Assembly (NCBI RefSeq): GCF_000238295.3
Contig: NZ_AHCD03000044.1
Location: 992,001 to 1,056,000, forward strand
Direction: 5' to 3'
Length of the DNA stretch: 64,000 nucleotides
DNA from: Pseudoalteromonas rubra
GTDB lineage: Bacteria > Pseudomonadota > Gammaproteobacteria > Enterobacterales > Alteromonadaceae
Of the stretch, positions 7,904 to 15,382 are shown piece after piece. Numbering within the stretch: position 1 is the stretch's first letter; each line of letters begins with the position of its first letter. Made by a program: the position numbers and the translations under genes. The notes beneath the pieces were generated by a model, which did not search any database, was not told where the DNA came from, and was given only the letters and a program-made list of their open reading frames with translations.

Positions 7904-8908
7904 CTATATAGTTTGAAGCGGCAGGAATGACTGTATTTCTGTATTGATAAATGGATACAGGCCACTGACATCGACCCGACAGAAATAATAATGGTGTTTG
8001 GTTGAGGTGTTTTCTTTGTAAGTCAGTGTGATATCTACTATCCGGTGATCAGAGAGCGCATCAAACCGGCTAAATGTGATACTGACCAGAGATGCACTGG
8101 GGAGCGAATTGGACCCTGCGTGCATTTTATGCGTTTGTGCATAGATATCGGGGTATCGAAAGGCAATGAAGTTTTTGGCCCTGTCGAAATCGTTACGGCC
8201 CGGATTTGGCTCAACTTCCAGCTCTCTGATGACGTCCTGAATGGCGTTGGTCTCAGCCCTCGATATTTTTTGAATGGTGTGGTGTAGCTCAGATAAGGTG
8301 TGATGATAGACCTGCTGGCAGACAACTTCAGGTAAGTCTAACGCGCTATGGCTGCTGGTGATATGGCCAATCACACAGGTATAAACTGGTTCCAGCGTAT
8401 TTTTTGGGGGCTGTAATGCCTCAATCAGCGCTTGTAGCTCGGCGGGCGCGGCCGGGTTTAACACATAGCTGTGCACTTGCTTGACTGACAATACCCAGTC
8501 TACCTGCTCTGCCAGATATAAATACTTGTTTCTTGAGGGGCTATCAATCGGCTGCGAAAGATTGGTAAATACCGCGTAGTAGGCTTTCTCGTCAACACCT
8601 AACTCCATCGCTGCACTGAGAAATTGTCGCTTTATCCCTTCGTTGGGAAATACTATGTCTACCTGGCCCAGTGCATAAATGTAGTCATAGGAGTTACCTT
8701 GCCGTGCTTGTTCTGCCTGATGTTCATCTGGCTGGCGCTGAACAGGCAGTTCGTTGGTTTGTGGTGGCTCGCTGATTGTGTCATGCGTTTGCGCTGCGTC
8801 TAATTGAGTGTCTACCTCAGCCTCTGGATTGCTTTGCTGCACAACGGAATTATTTTCAGGCTGGGAAGGTGGGTCAACAGCAGCGCCGTCAGTATTCAAT
8901 TCATTCAT
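7904..8908 (-). CDS. PatG C-terminal-domain-like protein (first paralogue, extended N-terminus)
   Basis: A 334-residue member of the three-gene PatG-C-like family. It differs by an acidic, Gln/Pro-rich and probably disordered N-terminal extension of about 75 residues, before YALGQVDIVFPNEGIKRQF. Then come LAEQVDWVLSVKQVHSYVL, DRAKNFIAFRYPDIY and the terminal VDVSGLYPF strand. YALGQ and RAKN are the residues that most recall cyanobactin PatG C-termini. It follows the rebB gene at 9010-9279 across a stem-loop. The placement suggests a role connected to R-body production, but nothing in the sequence proves it. Confidence 0.6.
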   Translation of the reverse strand: MNELNTDGAAVDPPSQPENNSVVQQSNPEAEVDTQLDAAQTHDTISEPPQTNELPVQRQPDEHQAEQARQGNSYDYIYALGQVDIVFPNEGIKRQFLSAAMELGVDEKAYYAVFTNLSQPIDSPSRNKYLYLAEQVDWVLSVKQVHSYVLNPAAPAELQALIEALQPPKNTLEPVYTCVIGHITSSHSALDLPEVVCQQVYHHTLSELHHTIQKISRAETNAIQDVIRELEVEPNPGRNDFDRAKNFIAFRYPDIYAQTHKMHAGSNSLPSASLVSITFSRFDALSDHRIVDITLTYKENTSTKHHYYFCRVDVSGLYPFINTEIQSFLPLQTI

Positions 8909-8929
8909 AATCTTCTCTCAGGGGGTGAA

Positions 8930-8955
8930 GAAGTGCTGATGGAGCTCAGCACTTC
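8930..8955 (-). other. Stem-loop between rebB and the PatG-like genes
   Basis: A perfect 10-bp inverted repeat, GAAGTGCTGA (8930-8939) and TCAGCACTTC (8946-8955), with a 6-nt loop. On the transcribed minus strand no U-run follows. It probably stabilises the 3' end of the upstream rebB message or attenuates readthrough, giving more RebB than downstream protein. Confidence 0.55.
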
Positions 8956-9009
8956 ATTGAGTGATAATGTTTCTACATTCAATAGGTTAAATACAGGTTT
9001 TGAGAATGA

Positions 9010-9279
9010 TTAACTACCCAGGACCTTTGTCGTCGCAATCCCTGTAGTTGCGGTGTCAATTGAATACAGCGTGGTGACGCCCATGGTTGTCGCGGCCTGT
9101 GCGGTTACAGCCATTTGTTGCTGTGCAGTGGTTGCGTTATGTGCTGCGTTGGCGAGTGCCTGAGAGGTGGCCTGAAACAGGTTACCCATTGACATTGCTG
9201 GCGCATCACCAAGCACTTTTACATTGGCCTGAGTAACTGAATCTGTGATTTGGTCGTTAACTGAAGTTGGAAATGCCAT
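9010..9279 (-). CDS. rebB: RebB-family R-body protein (copy 1)
   Basis: An 89-residue R-body structural protein. In Caedibacter and relatives, RebA/RebB-type proteins polymerise into coiled ribbons that extend and break membranes. The family core is clear: VNDQITDSVTQANVKVLGDAPAM, then MGNLFQATSQALANAAHNA, then QQQMAVTAQAATTMGVTTLY and a short SIDTATTG tail. The protein is small and Ala/Gln/Thr-rich, with two amphipathic helices. AAGGA lies seven bases before the ATG. It heads an operon with the three PatG-like genes and is nearly the same protein as the copies at 21889, 22226 and 22627, although it lies about 12 kb from them. It has its own regulon-type promoter about 290 bases upstream. Confidence 0.9.
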   Translation of the reverse strand: MAFPTSVNDQITDSVTQANVKVLGDAPAMSMGNLFQATSQALANAAHNATTAQQQMAVTAQAATTMGVTTLYSIDTATTGIATTKVLGS

Positions 9280-9683
9280 TGATTTATTCCTTAATGGTTA
9301 GTTGCTGTTTTGCGTTAATAAGTAAGGAATAATTTAGCCTGTTGTGATGCGCTTGTTTTGGTTTAACTTATTGAGCTGATGGTATATTTCATGGCATTTC
9401 AGGCGCTCAGTTTTAACAGTGTATCGTCGGTTTTTAATACCAGGCTTGTCTGGGGTGAGTATTTATGAATATCGACAGAGAAGTAAAGTAGCCCTGATAC
9501 GGGGCTCCATATTTCCACGCAACAGGGCTAGCAACTCAATTGACATTTCCAACAGGTGTTGGCGTTTCTAACTATACCTCTGAGTGCTTTTACCAACTTG
9601 GTAGAAGTTACGATTAGTGCAAAAGAGGTGTTGTGTATTGAGATCACCGTGCACATCTCTAAATGTGGACCTTGCTCACATTC
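9280..9683 (-). other. Leader/intergenic region of the rebB-PatG-like operon
   Basis: This 404-base gap holds the promoter at 9571-9603 and, just inside the predicted transcript, an inverted repeat TAGCCCTG (9489-9496) / CAGGGCTA (9533-9540) with a long loop. The predicted 5' leader is about 285 nt, unusually long. No open reading frame with coding character is visible in it. Confidence 0.5.
9571..9603 (-). promoter_or_regulatory. R-body regulon promoter P1
   Basis: On the minus strand: TACCAA (9603-9598), 21 bases, then -10 TATAGT (9576-9571). The box is half of a palindrome TACCAA-C-TTGGTA (9591-9603), shared with P2. No second direct TACCAA box is present upstream. It drives rebB at 9010-9279. 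Confidence 0.65.
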
Positions 9684-11090
9684 TTACCACCTTAACTGGG
9701 TTTGATGATCTGACAGGCGGGCCATCCCGTCTTTGATATCTTCAAGCTGTATCTCGTTACGGTTCTGTGCTAGCAGTCTGAGTGAGACAAAGCGCAGCAC
9801 ATTAATGATGTCGGCGCCACTGAGCGGATATTGCTGCGAGAGCCTTAAGAGGCATACATCTGGTGACAAACGAGATTTGGCGCACAGTCCGCTTTGCCAT
9901 ATTTCTAAGCGTTGCTCTGCTTTTGGAGCTTGAAACTCCACAATGGATTCAAAGCGACGGAAAAACGCATCGTCTATGTTGTCTTTGTAATTGGAAGCAA
10001 GGATCACAACACCGTTAAAGTGTTCGATACGTTGCAATAAGTAAGCAACGTTCTGGTTGGCAAACTGGTCGTTTGATGAGCTGGTCTGCAGGCGTTTACC
10101 AAATAATGCATCGGCTTCGTCGAAAAACAGGACCCAGTCCCGGTGCTCTGCCAGACTGAATAACTGTTCGAGGTTTTTTTCCGTTTCGCCTATGTATTTT
10201 GAGGTAATAAGCGACAGATCTACTTTATAAACTGTTTTATTCAGTGCCTTACCCAGTACACTGGCGGTGAGAGTCTTCCCCGTGCCTGGTGGACCATAGA
10301 AGAGAGCCCGATAGCCGGGTCTGATCTGTCGGCCAATTTTCCAGTGTGAGCGCAGCGTCTCGCCATGTTGCACCCAATCTACGATTTCATTGAGCTGTGC
10401 CCTGGTGGTCTCGGGGAGTTTTAAATCGGCCCATTCAAGCACAGTATTTACAAGACTGGCTGGAAAGTGATGACTGGTTTCTGGTTGGTAAGGCTCACCT
10501 GTGGTAAACAGTTGCACATATTCGGGCCTCAGTGTGAGTGTGGTATGTAACACAGGGCGTTCAGCCTGATCTGGCTCTGGGCGCAATATGCTTTTGAGTA
10601 GTGTGCTGGTATTTAGCTGTTCCAGAACCTCTAATTGTGTGCTTAGTTGGGCCCCGTTGAGCAAAAAAGCAGCGGTAGCCCCTGTAGCCAATAGTTGCCC
10701 CTGAGATTCTACAACACCAAATTCAGTAAAGGGCCGATTAGTTTGCTCATTCACTGACATGAATACATCAAACAGCAGAGGTTTCACTATCGGAACCAGC
10801 GCCAGAATGATTAACAGTCGTTCAGTGGTGTTAGGGTGTTTTGAATGCATATAGCCTGAGAAAGGCGTCTCTGTGTTGCTCAATGAGGGCGGTGCTGGCA
10901 GTGTCTCGTGTGTGGCATTGGGCAATATGGTACGTGCTGTCTCTGCATTTTTTTCCTGGGGGCCAAAATATTGAGTAATCCGATACTGAATCATGCGTTC
11001 CAGCCAGTTACATTCCTGTTCTAAGGCCATGGCATTGAGCTGTGCAGGAGACATAGTGTTTTCTGAATCATTGATCGCGGGTTGCCACAT
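9684..11090 (-). CDS. AAA+ ATPase (CDC48-like, resembling eCIS ATPases)
   Basis: A 468-residue protein. The N-terminal 200 residues are family-specific and partly helical. The C-terminal half is a complete AAA+ module: Walker A GPPGTGKT near residue 268, pore-loop-like segment SKYIGETEKNL, Walker B LFFDEADALFGKR near 322, sensor 1 VVILASN and an arginine-finger pair FFRRFE. This is the architecture of the single AAA ATPase that accompanies extracellular contractile injection systems (Afp15-type), but no sheath, tube or baseplate gene is present. The likely job is ATP-driven remodelling or cargo loading during R-body assembly. The start has AGGAA in front. It is last in an operon with the LysM and DUF1906-like genes. 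Confidence 0.85.
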   Translation of the reverse strand: MWQPAINDSENTMSPAQLNAMALEQECNWLERMIQYRITQYFGPQEKNAETARTILPNATHETLPAPPSLSNTETPFSGYMHSKHPNTTERLLIILALVPIVKPLLFDVFMSVNEQTNRPFTEFGVVESQGQLLATGATAAFLLNGAQLSTQLEVLEQLNTSTLLKSILRPEPDQAERPVLHTTLTLRPEYVQLFTTGEPYQPETSHHFPASLVNTVLEWADLKLPETTRAQLNEIVDWVQHGETLRSHWKIGRQIRPGYRALFYGPPGTGKTLTASVLGKALNKTVYKVDLSLITSKYIGETEKNLEQLFSLAEHRDWVLFFDEADALFGKRLQTSSSNDQFANQNVAYLLQRIEHFNGVVILASNYKDNIDDAFFRRFESIVEFQAPKAEQRLEIWQSGLCAKSRLSPDVCLLRLSQQYPLSGADIINVLRFVSLRLLAQNRNEIQLEDIKDGMARLSDHQTQLRW

Positions 11091-11163
11091 AGCATATTCC
11101 TCATAAGTATCACAAAGCGTGTCATACTTTAGCGGTGATTACTGATTCCGGGCTCAGTAGCTA

Positions 11164-11586
11164 TCAGGCTTTTTTTGGTAAAACTGACTGAATCGATAAT
11201 GACTTTTGCGTTACATTGGCTGGATTTGCCCAATTTGTATCGCGAGGGATGGATGGGACCAGGACCACACAACCGGGCAATAATGGGTAAAGCCCGAGAT
11301 GTTGATTGTGTTCAATTAAGTCCATAGGTTGCACACCAGCGCCCAGTATCAGTCCGTCACAAATGCGCTGCAATGTAACGCCCTTTGTAATTTTCATCGG
11401 ATAACTCCCCCTCGTTCTAAAAAAAGGGATTCTGATAGTGATGTCTGACACCAATGGTCGAGTTGAGAGGGCAGGGTTAAGTTGTGTTATGTCGGCGGGG
11501 GTTATGCCTGCGCTGCCCCGAATTGACATACAGATGGTGGCCACCGAATCACCTGGTTGAACAATATATTTTAAAGCTATATTCAC
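11164..11586 (-). CDS. LysM-domain protein
   Basis: A 140-residue protein opening with a LysM module (YIVQPGDSVATICMSIRG...ITPADITQLNP...IRIPF). A second, degenerate LysM-like unit follows (ITKGVTLQRICDGLIL...DLIEHNQHL...PGCVVLVP). LysM binds peptidoglycan or chitin glycans; small intracellular LysM proteins also occur as spike/baseplate adaptors in contractile injection systems. No signal peptide is present. The start is a GTG with a poor Shine-Dalgarno, so translation may be coupled to the gene 65 bases upstream. It shares an operon with the AAA ATPase. Confidence 0.8.
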   Translation of the reverse strand: MNIALKYIVQPGDSVATICMSIRGSAGITPADITQLNPALSTRPLVSDITIRIPFFRTRGSYPMKITKGVTLQRICDGLILGAGVQPMDLIEHNQHLGLYPLLPGCVVLVPSIPRDTNWANPANVTQKSLSIQSVLPKKA

Positions 11587-11651
11587 GCCGTATCGCCTGC
11601 GCTAAGAGTGGGAACGACGACTACTTCCCACTCAGCGTTGTAGAGAAAGAA

Positions 11652-12314
11652 TTACTGTATGGCCCAGTAAATAGGGTTGGCACCCGTATTGTCCCCTATC
11701 GAAATAGAGCGAACAGACGTACCATTGCTGGCATCTTCAAAGGGGGTATAAGTGGATTCCAGCACGCGTCCGTTGGTTTGCTGTTGCTGTTGAACTTCAT
11801 CTCCCAGAATGCCGACAGAATAGCCAGACTGAAAAATTTGATGCTCGATATTGCGGATTTGATCCGATTTAGCGCCACTCTCACTACTGAGCAATTGCAA
11901 CCACACTGTGGTGCCGATTGGGATCAAGGCTGCACTGAGTTTATCGAGTACTTGTGTGGCGATGACGGATGCGGCATCGTTAGAGGCAGGAATTTTGGAT
12001 ACATCCAGGTTGTACACAGGCATTAACGCCAAGCCGTATCCATGCTTGCTACTGGGTCCGGTAATTCGATTGGTTTCTTGTGCACTCAGTGGTACATCCC
12101 AATCACTGTCTCCTGCATTCAGGTTTCGCATGCAAAAGCTGCTACCTTCACTTTTGTACTTTTCTGCGATACCTGGCGTGATGGTACCATTATAGATAAA
12201 GCCTTTGGCGTGGGCCGTCGCCTGCATCGAAAACGCCAGGTCTGGATCGGGTAAGTTGGTCACTCTGACATAGCTGGGATCGTCTTTGGACCCCGTGGGT
12301 TTATTCGTGCTCAT
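11652..12314 (-). CDS. DUF1906/Rv2525c-like glycoside-hydrolase-like protein
   Basis: A 220-residue protein with no signal peptide. The segment order KGFIYNGTITPGIAEKYKSEG, SFCMRNLN, LSAQETNRITG, GLALMPVYNLD, NDAASVIATQVLDKL and PIGTTVWLQL resembles DUF1906 (Rv2525c-like) TIM-barrel proteins, where the same blocks read as G-F/Y-D, G-x-x-F-x-x-R-Y, L-S-x-x-E, G-L-x-L-x-P-V-Y, D-A-x-x-A and P-x-G-T. Such proteins are thought to act on peptidoglycan. Here the family's first Asp is replaced, so activity is doubtful. It is the first gene after promoter P2, ahead of LysM and AAA. Identification is by hand and moderate. Confidence 0.45.
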   Translation of the reverse strand: MSTNKPTGSKDDPSYVRVTNLPDPDLAFSMQATAHAKGFIYNGTITPGIAEKYKSEGSSFCMRNLNAGDSDWDVPLSAQETNRITGPSSKHGYGLALMPVYNLDVSKIPASNDAASVIATQVLDKLSAALIPIGTTVWLQLLSSESGAKSDQIRNIEHQIFQSGYSVGILGDEVQQQQQTNGRVLESTYTPFEDASNGTSVRSISIGDNTGANPIYWAIQ

Positions 12315-12383
12315 ATTGAATTCTCTTTATTAAGTTGGTTGGGAATAACGATGAAAAACCAAGTAACCTGATTGGTTGTTTTA

Positions 12384-12437
12384 ACTATACGAGAGGCTGG
12401 TTTTACCAACTTGGTAAAAGCCGCTTTTCGATTGGTA
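12384..12437 (-). promoter_or_regulatory. R-body regulon promoter P2
   Basis: On the minus strand: TACCAA (12437-12432), 15 bases, TACCAA (12416-12411), 21 bases, -10 TATAGT (12389-12384). The proximal box is part of the palindrome TACCAA-C-TTGGTA, as in P1. It lies 70 bases before the DUF1906-like gene. Confidence 0.75.
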
Positions 12438-12453
12438 GAAAGCCTCATTCGAC

Positions 12454-12491
12454 CCCAAAATAAAAAGGGCCTCCAAAGACACGGGAGGCCC
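12454..12491 (-). terminator. Rho-independent terminator of the GH18 gene
   Basis: GGGCCTCC (12467-12474) pairs perfectly with GGAGGCCC (12484-12491) over a 9-nt loop. On the minus strand it is followed by TTTTTATTTTG. It lies 27 bases past the GH18 stop codon and insulates promoter P2. Confidence 0.88.
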
Positions 12492-12517
12492 ATTACATAC
12501 TCGACTATCGAATAAGT

Positions 12518-13375
12518 TTAGCTATTCAGGGTTTTATTCATTGCGTTACCCCATTGACCATTGATATCGCTGTCAATCTTCCAGCCCATTACGCCACCGA
12601 ATGAAATCCCTTGTTTCTGAGCCTCAAACAGAATGGCGGCCAGTTTATCTTCGCTGATATAGCCGGTAGCACCAGCGCTACCTACATCGGCGCTGGTGAT
12701 TGGTTTTCCAACCATGAGTTTTTCGCCAGGAATGCCGTTGGCCGAGATACTTTCGATGGCGGTATTATTGGCAGCACCATCGTAGGTTTTCGGGAAAATT
12801 TTGTTAAATGTATCATAGGCCTGATAAGCGTCCGTGCCCTGGTTGTAGTACTGAATATTATAAAAGTTAATACAACCCTGAGTCATAGCCTCCAGCTGAC
12901 CATAGCCAGCTTGGCCCTGTGCATGGAAGTAAGGTGCCTGAGGTGCGTGACTAATAATCAGTGATTTTTGATTTTCACTGGCGTATTGACTGGCTGCATT
13001 GGTAGCAGCTGCGAGCCAGGGTAAGCTGGTAGCAAAGTCGTAGATGTTTTCGATATCAAAGTCGACGCCGTCATAGCCATGATCCAGTGCATATTTAGCC
13101 AATGCAAGTCCATATTCCCGGGCGTTATCTGTATTACCGAAATCCGGTGTATAGGTACCGCCGCCTGCAGCAAGCATGCACTTCTTGCCCTGAGACTGAA
13201 CATACTTGATGAGTGCGTTGTTGTTCGCTACTGCGGCTTCGGCAGCGCCGGCGACACCTTGTTCTGGGTCAACCCAGAATGAAAATATAACGTGGGTGTA
13301 CCCTTCAATTCTGCTACTCAGTTCATCCTGAGTGACCCAGCCATTAAAATATCCGACAACTTGTTTTGTGCTCAT
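12518..13375 (-). CDS. GH18 chitinase-like protein without signal peptide
   Basis: A 285-residue single-domain family-18 glycoside hydrolase, which cleaves beta-1,4-GlcNAc links by substrate assistance. The catalytic motif DxxDxDxE is intact as DGVDFDIE near residue 102. The barrel is recognizable from VVGYFNGWV and HVIFSFWVD through MLAAGGGTY, FYNIQYYNQG and the terminal GGVMGWKIDSD. There is no signal peptide and no chitin-binding domain, so it is not secreted by Sec. Release by lysis or an injection/R-body route fits better. AAGGAG precedes the ATG. It has its own terminator. No copy of the regulon box was found in its upstream region. Confidence 0.9.
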   Translation of the reverse strand: MSTKQVVGYFNGWVTQDELSSRIEGYTHVIFSFWVDPEQGVAGAAEAAVANNNALIKYVQSQGKKCMLAAGGGTYTPDFGNTDNAREYGLALAKYALDHGYDGVDFDIENIYDFATSLPWLAAATNAASQYASENQKSLIISHAPQAPYFHAQGQAGYGQLEAMTQGCINFYNIQYYNQGTDAYQAYDTFNKIFPKTYDGAANNTAIESISANGIPGEKLMVGKPITSADVGSAGATGYISEDKLAAILFEAQKQGISFGGVMGWKIDSDINGQWGNAMNKTLNS

Positions 13376-13797
13376 GATAAGCTCCTTTTGGCCTAAGTTA
13401 TGTACTTTTAATAAATGGTGATGAGTGATGTCCAGCGTGGCTGAACGCGTTTATTGAACCTGAATTGGCGTCGATATCGTTTTATGCGCGCCGCTTGGCA
13501 GGTCGCTTTATATCCTCCAAAGGCCCCGATTTTATTAACATTACGAACAGGGCACGTGGCGTCTGTCGCTGCAGACCGAGCAGCAGCCAATGTGGTATGA
13601 ACAGTGTGATTTTGTCTGGATAAAACACGGGCCTCATCTGGCTAGGCTCCTTAACGTGTACAGGGTTGATGATAAATGACCCCAAAAGGCTAGAGGAATT
13701 TGTCGCTGTGAGTTATTACACCTTAATTACAAAGGGCCCTGATTGCTTTTGAGCCCTTGTTCTATCGCATTTTTTTTATGCTGCGGCAGCATATAAC
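13376..13797 (-). other. Intergenic region between GH18 and the 13798-14358 gene
   Basis: A 422-base gap with only short, non-coding-looking frames. An inverted repeat AAGGGC/GCCCTT around 13733-13757, read on the minus strand, is a candidate weak terminator for the upstream gene. A compact hairpin ATGCTG-CGG-CAGCAT sits near 13779-13793 next to an A-run. The GH18 promoter should lie in the lower part but is not obvious. Confidence 0.35.
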
Positions 13798-14358
13798 TTA
13801 TCTTCTGTAGTACCCCAGCTCGCCGCCATGTTGTTCTCGTTCAGCGTTCACTGAGCCATCAATCGTGTCTAAGTACTCGTTGACGACGCGGTATGCCAGC
13901 GCATCGCCTGGCTCCTCGCCCCCGAGGGCTAATTCGGCTTCAATTGCATTCCAGGCACCTCTTGCATTGCCACTGAGTTGATACCTCATCTGAGCAAACG
14001 CGTTTTCGGCTGCTGTTCGTCTTGCTGCTTGTCTTTGCAATTCTGCAAGGCGCAATGCCTCAATCCTCTGTCGCTCAGCGGCGCGTTGCGCTTCAAGCTG
14101 TCTCTGTTCTTCACGCATGTCATCCAGGTTAGACTGCCCGAGACGATCTGCGCCCGTGTCTGGCCCCAGTGAAAATCCGTTTAGCATCCTTTGTGCTGTT
14201 TCTTGCAAGGACATATTGGTATTGTTGCCTCTGGCCTTTGCGGATATCGCTGTGAGAGACGGGTTGTTTAAAAGCCTGGTTTTTCTTTTATTTTTAAGCG
14301 CGTTTTGAGCAACAGAGTTAATAATCACGCTGTTTTGTTTCATTACATGTTTATACAT
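13798..14358 (-). CDS. Unrecognized protein with charged coiled-coil centre
   Basis: A 186-residue protein I do not recognize. The N-terminal 60 residues are basic and Asn/Ser-rich (KNKRKTRLLNN). Residues about 80-115 are a strongly charged Arg/Glu/Gln/Ala helix (REEQRQLEAQRAAERQRIEAL), typical of a coiled coil. The C-terminus (GYYRR) is Gly/Tyr/Arg. The start is ATG with AGAG in front; an ATG five codons on is an alternative. It is alone downstream of regulon promoter P3, which is the main evidence that it belongs to the R-body system. It could be a linker, chaperone or effector carrier. Confidence 0.6.
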   Translation of the reverse strand: MYKHVMKQNSVIINSVAQNALKNKRKTRLLNNPSLTAISAKARGNNTNMSLQETAQRMLNGFSLGPDTGADRLGQSNLDDMREEQRQLEAQRAAERQRIEALRLAELQRQAARRTAAENAFAQMRYQLSGNARGAWNAIEAELALGGEEPGDALAYRVVNEYLDTIDGSVNAEREQHGGELGYYRR

Positions 14359-14851
14359 GTCTCTAATCCTGTTTAAAGTAGATACAAGTGATTGTTGTGA
14401 CTGCCTGTGAGCTATCTAGTCAGCTCATATTTTGTCAGCCCTCGTTTTCTAACACTTTGATACCAGCCGGTTTCATGTTGAACTGCGGTGTCAGGCCTGG
14501 CTGTGGTTAATTCAGGGGTAGATAAAGCGCTACCATGTAAGTTGATTTCGTGTCTGTTTGGTGTTTTTTACTGTAGGCAAAAGGTAAGAACCGGGCTTGG
14601 TATTAGTTCGGGCTTCTTTGGTATATTTTATTGTGGTTTATATAGACGGGTATGCTGATATAGGAATGCACTAAAGTCTGCTTATATAGATTTTTTATTC
14701 GATTAATTGAGATAGTGGTTGTAGCGCTGCAATTCCGTTGTAATAGTTTCATTTATTCCTTGATTGTAACCTTCAGGCTATGGTTTTTATGGCAACTTAA
14801 TGACCAGAAACCAGTTAGTAACCTTATTAATTATTCAGAAGGAATACGAGC
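14359..14851. other. Divergent intergenic region (promoters for both sides)
   Basis: This 493-base AT-rich gap separates the minus-strand 13798-14358 gene from the plus-strand aegerolysin-like gene. It contains P3. On the plus strand, TTTGGT (14617-14622), overlapping the distal box, and TATATA (14639-14644) lie 16 bases apart and could form a divergent promoter. No gene is visible in it. Confidence 0.4.
14570..14623 (-). promoter_or_regulatory. R-body regulon promoter P3
   Basis: On the minus strand: TACCAA (14623-14618), 15 bases, TACCAA (14602-14597), 21 bases, -10 TACAGT (14575-14570). The geometry is identical to P2 and P4. The predicted leader to the 14358 start is about 205 nt. Confidence 0.7.
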
Positions 14852-15271
14852 ATGGCAGATTTCGCAACTTACGGTTGGATCAAGAATTCAACTAACTCCA
14901 CCATAGTTATTACTGGTACTCACGCTGTTCACGGCACATGGTCACAGCAACCGACCCCAACCAAAATTAAACCTGGGGAAACATCACAATTTACGCAAAA
15001 AGATCCTACCGGTGCAGCTTATGGCTCTGAGGGGACGATAAGTATGTTAGTGGTTGATGAAAGTGCTACCACTATCGGTCTGAAATTCCAATGTGGATAT
15101 GCGCAAGATAATTACGCCAAGTCTTCTGTGGATGGTTCCGGCATTAAGGTCCGGATCAAAGCTGGCTCTGGTGATGATGGCCAAAGTGAAATGCTTGCGG
15201 CTTCATGGGATGAAGGAGTGCCTGGCAAAGGTCATCCGTTGTACGTTACCTGGGAAGTTTTAGAAGCTTGA
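14852..15271 (+). CDS. Aegerolysin/ET79-like small beta-sandwich protein
   Basis: A 139-residue protein without signal peptide. The pattern WIKNSTNSTIVI, HGTWSQQP, IKPGETSQF, GSEGTISMLV, then a FQCGYAQDNY strand and an SVDGSGIKV strand recalls aegerolysins and the Bacillus ET79/TPP crystal proteins: an N-x-T opening, HGxW, a PGxT turn and a G-T/S-E-G strand. Aegerolysins bind sphingolipids such as ceramide phosphoethanolamine and are often one half of a two-part pore or toxin. AGAAGGAA precedes the ATG. It is followed by a terminator and then a sphingomyelinase-like gene, which fits a lipid-targeting pair. It is one of only two plus-strand genes in the island. Identification is by eye. Confidence 0.5.
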   Translation: MADFATYGWIKNSTNSTIVITGTHAVHGTWSQQPTPTKIKPGETSQFTQKDPTGAAYGSEGTISMLVVDESATTIGLKFQCGYAQDNYAKSSVDGSGIKVRIKAGSGDDGQSEMLAASWDEGVPGKGHPLYVTWEVLEA

Positions 15272-15297
15272 CTTAATTAGTTACAGTGAAATAAACA

Positions 15298-15358
15298 GGG
15301 CGAATATGTATGTTACATCTCAACTGCCATTTCTCGACTGGCAAATTTCGCCCTTTTT
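15298..15358 (+). terminator. Terminator after the aegerolysin-like gene
   Basis: GGGCGAA (15298-15304) pairs with TTCGCCC (15347-15353), enclosing an inner TGCCA/TGGCA hairpin, and TTTTT follows. It sits before the EEP gene, so the EEP gene may depend on readthrough or on its own promoter. Confidence 0.65.
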
Positions 15359-15382
15359 CCTATCAACCCAAATAGGTCTGAT

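Noticed and set aside
6150..8908. Cyanobactin (RiPP) biosynthesis cluster
   Set aside because: There is resemblance only to the C-terminal domain of PatG; no subtilisin-like protease, precursor peptide or cyclodehydratase is present.
13465..13500. TTGGCG/TTGGCA motifs upstream of the GH18 gene as a regulon promoter
   Set aside because: Spacing between them is 30 bases and no -10 stands at the required distance from either.
13408..13685. Two short minus-strand frames between GH18 and the next gene
   Set aside because: They overlap each other, lack good ribosome sites and show no recognizable motif; treated as non-coding.
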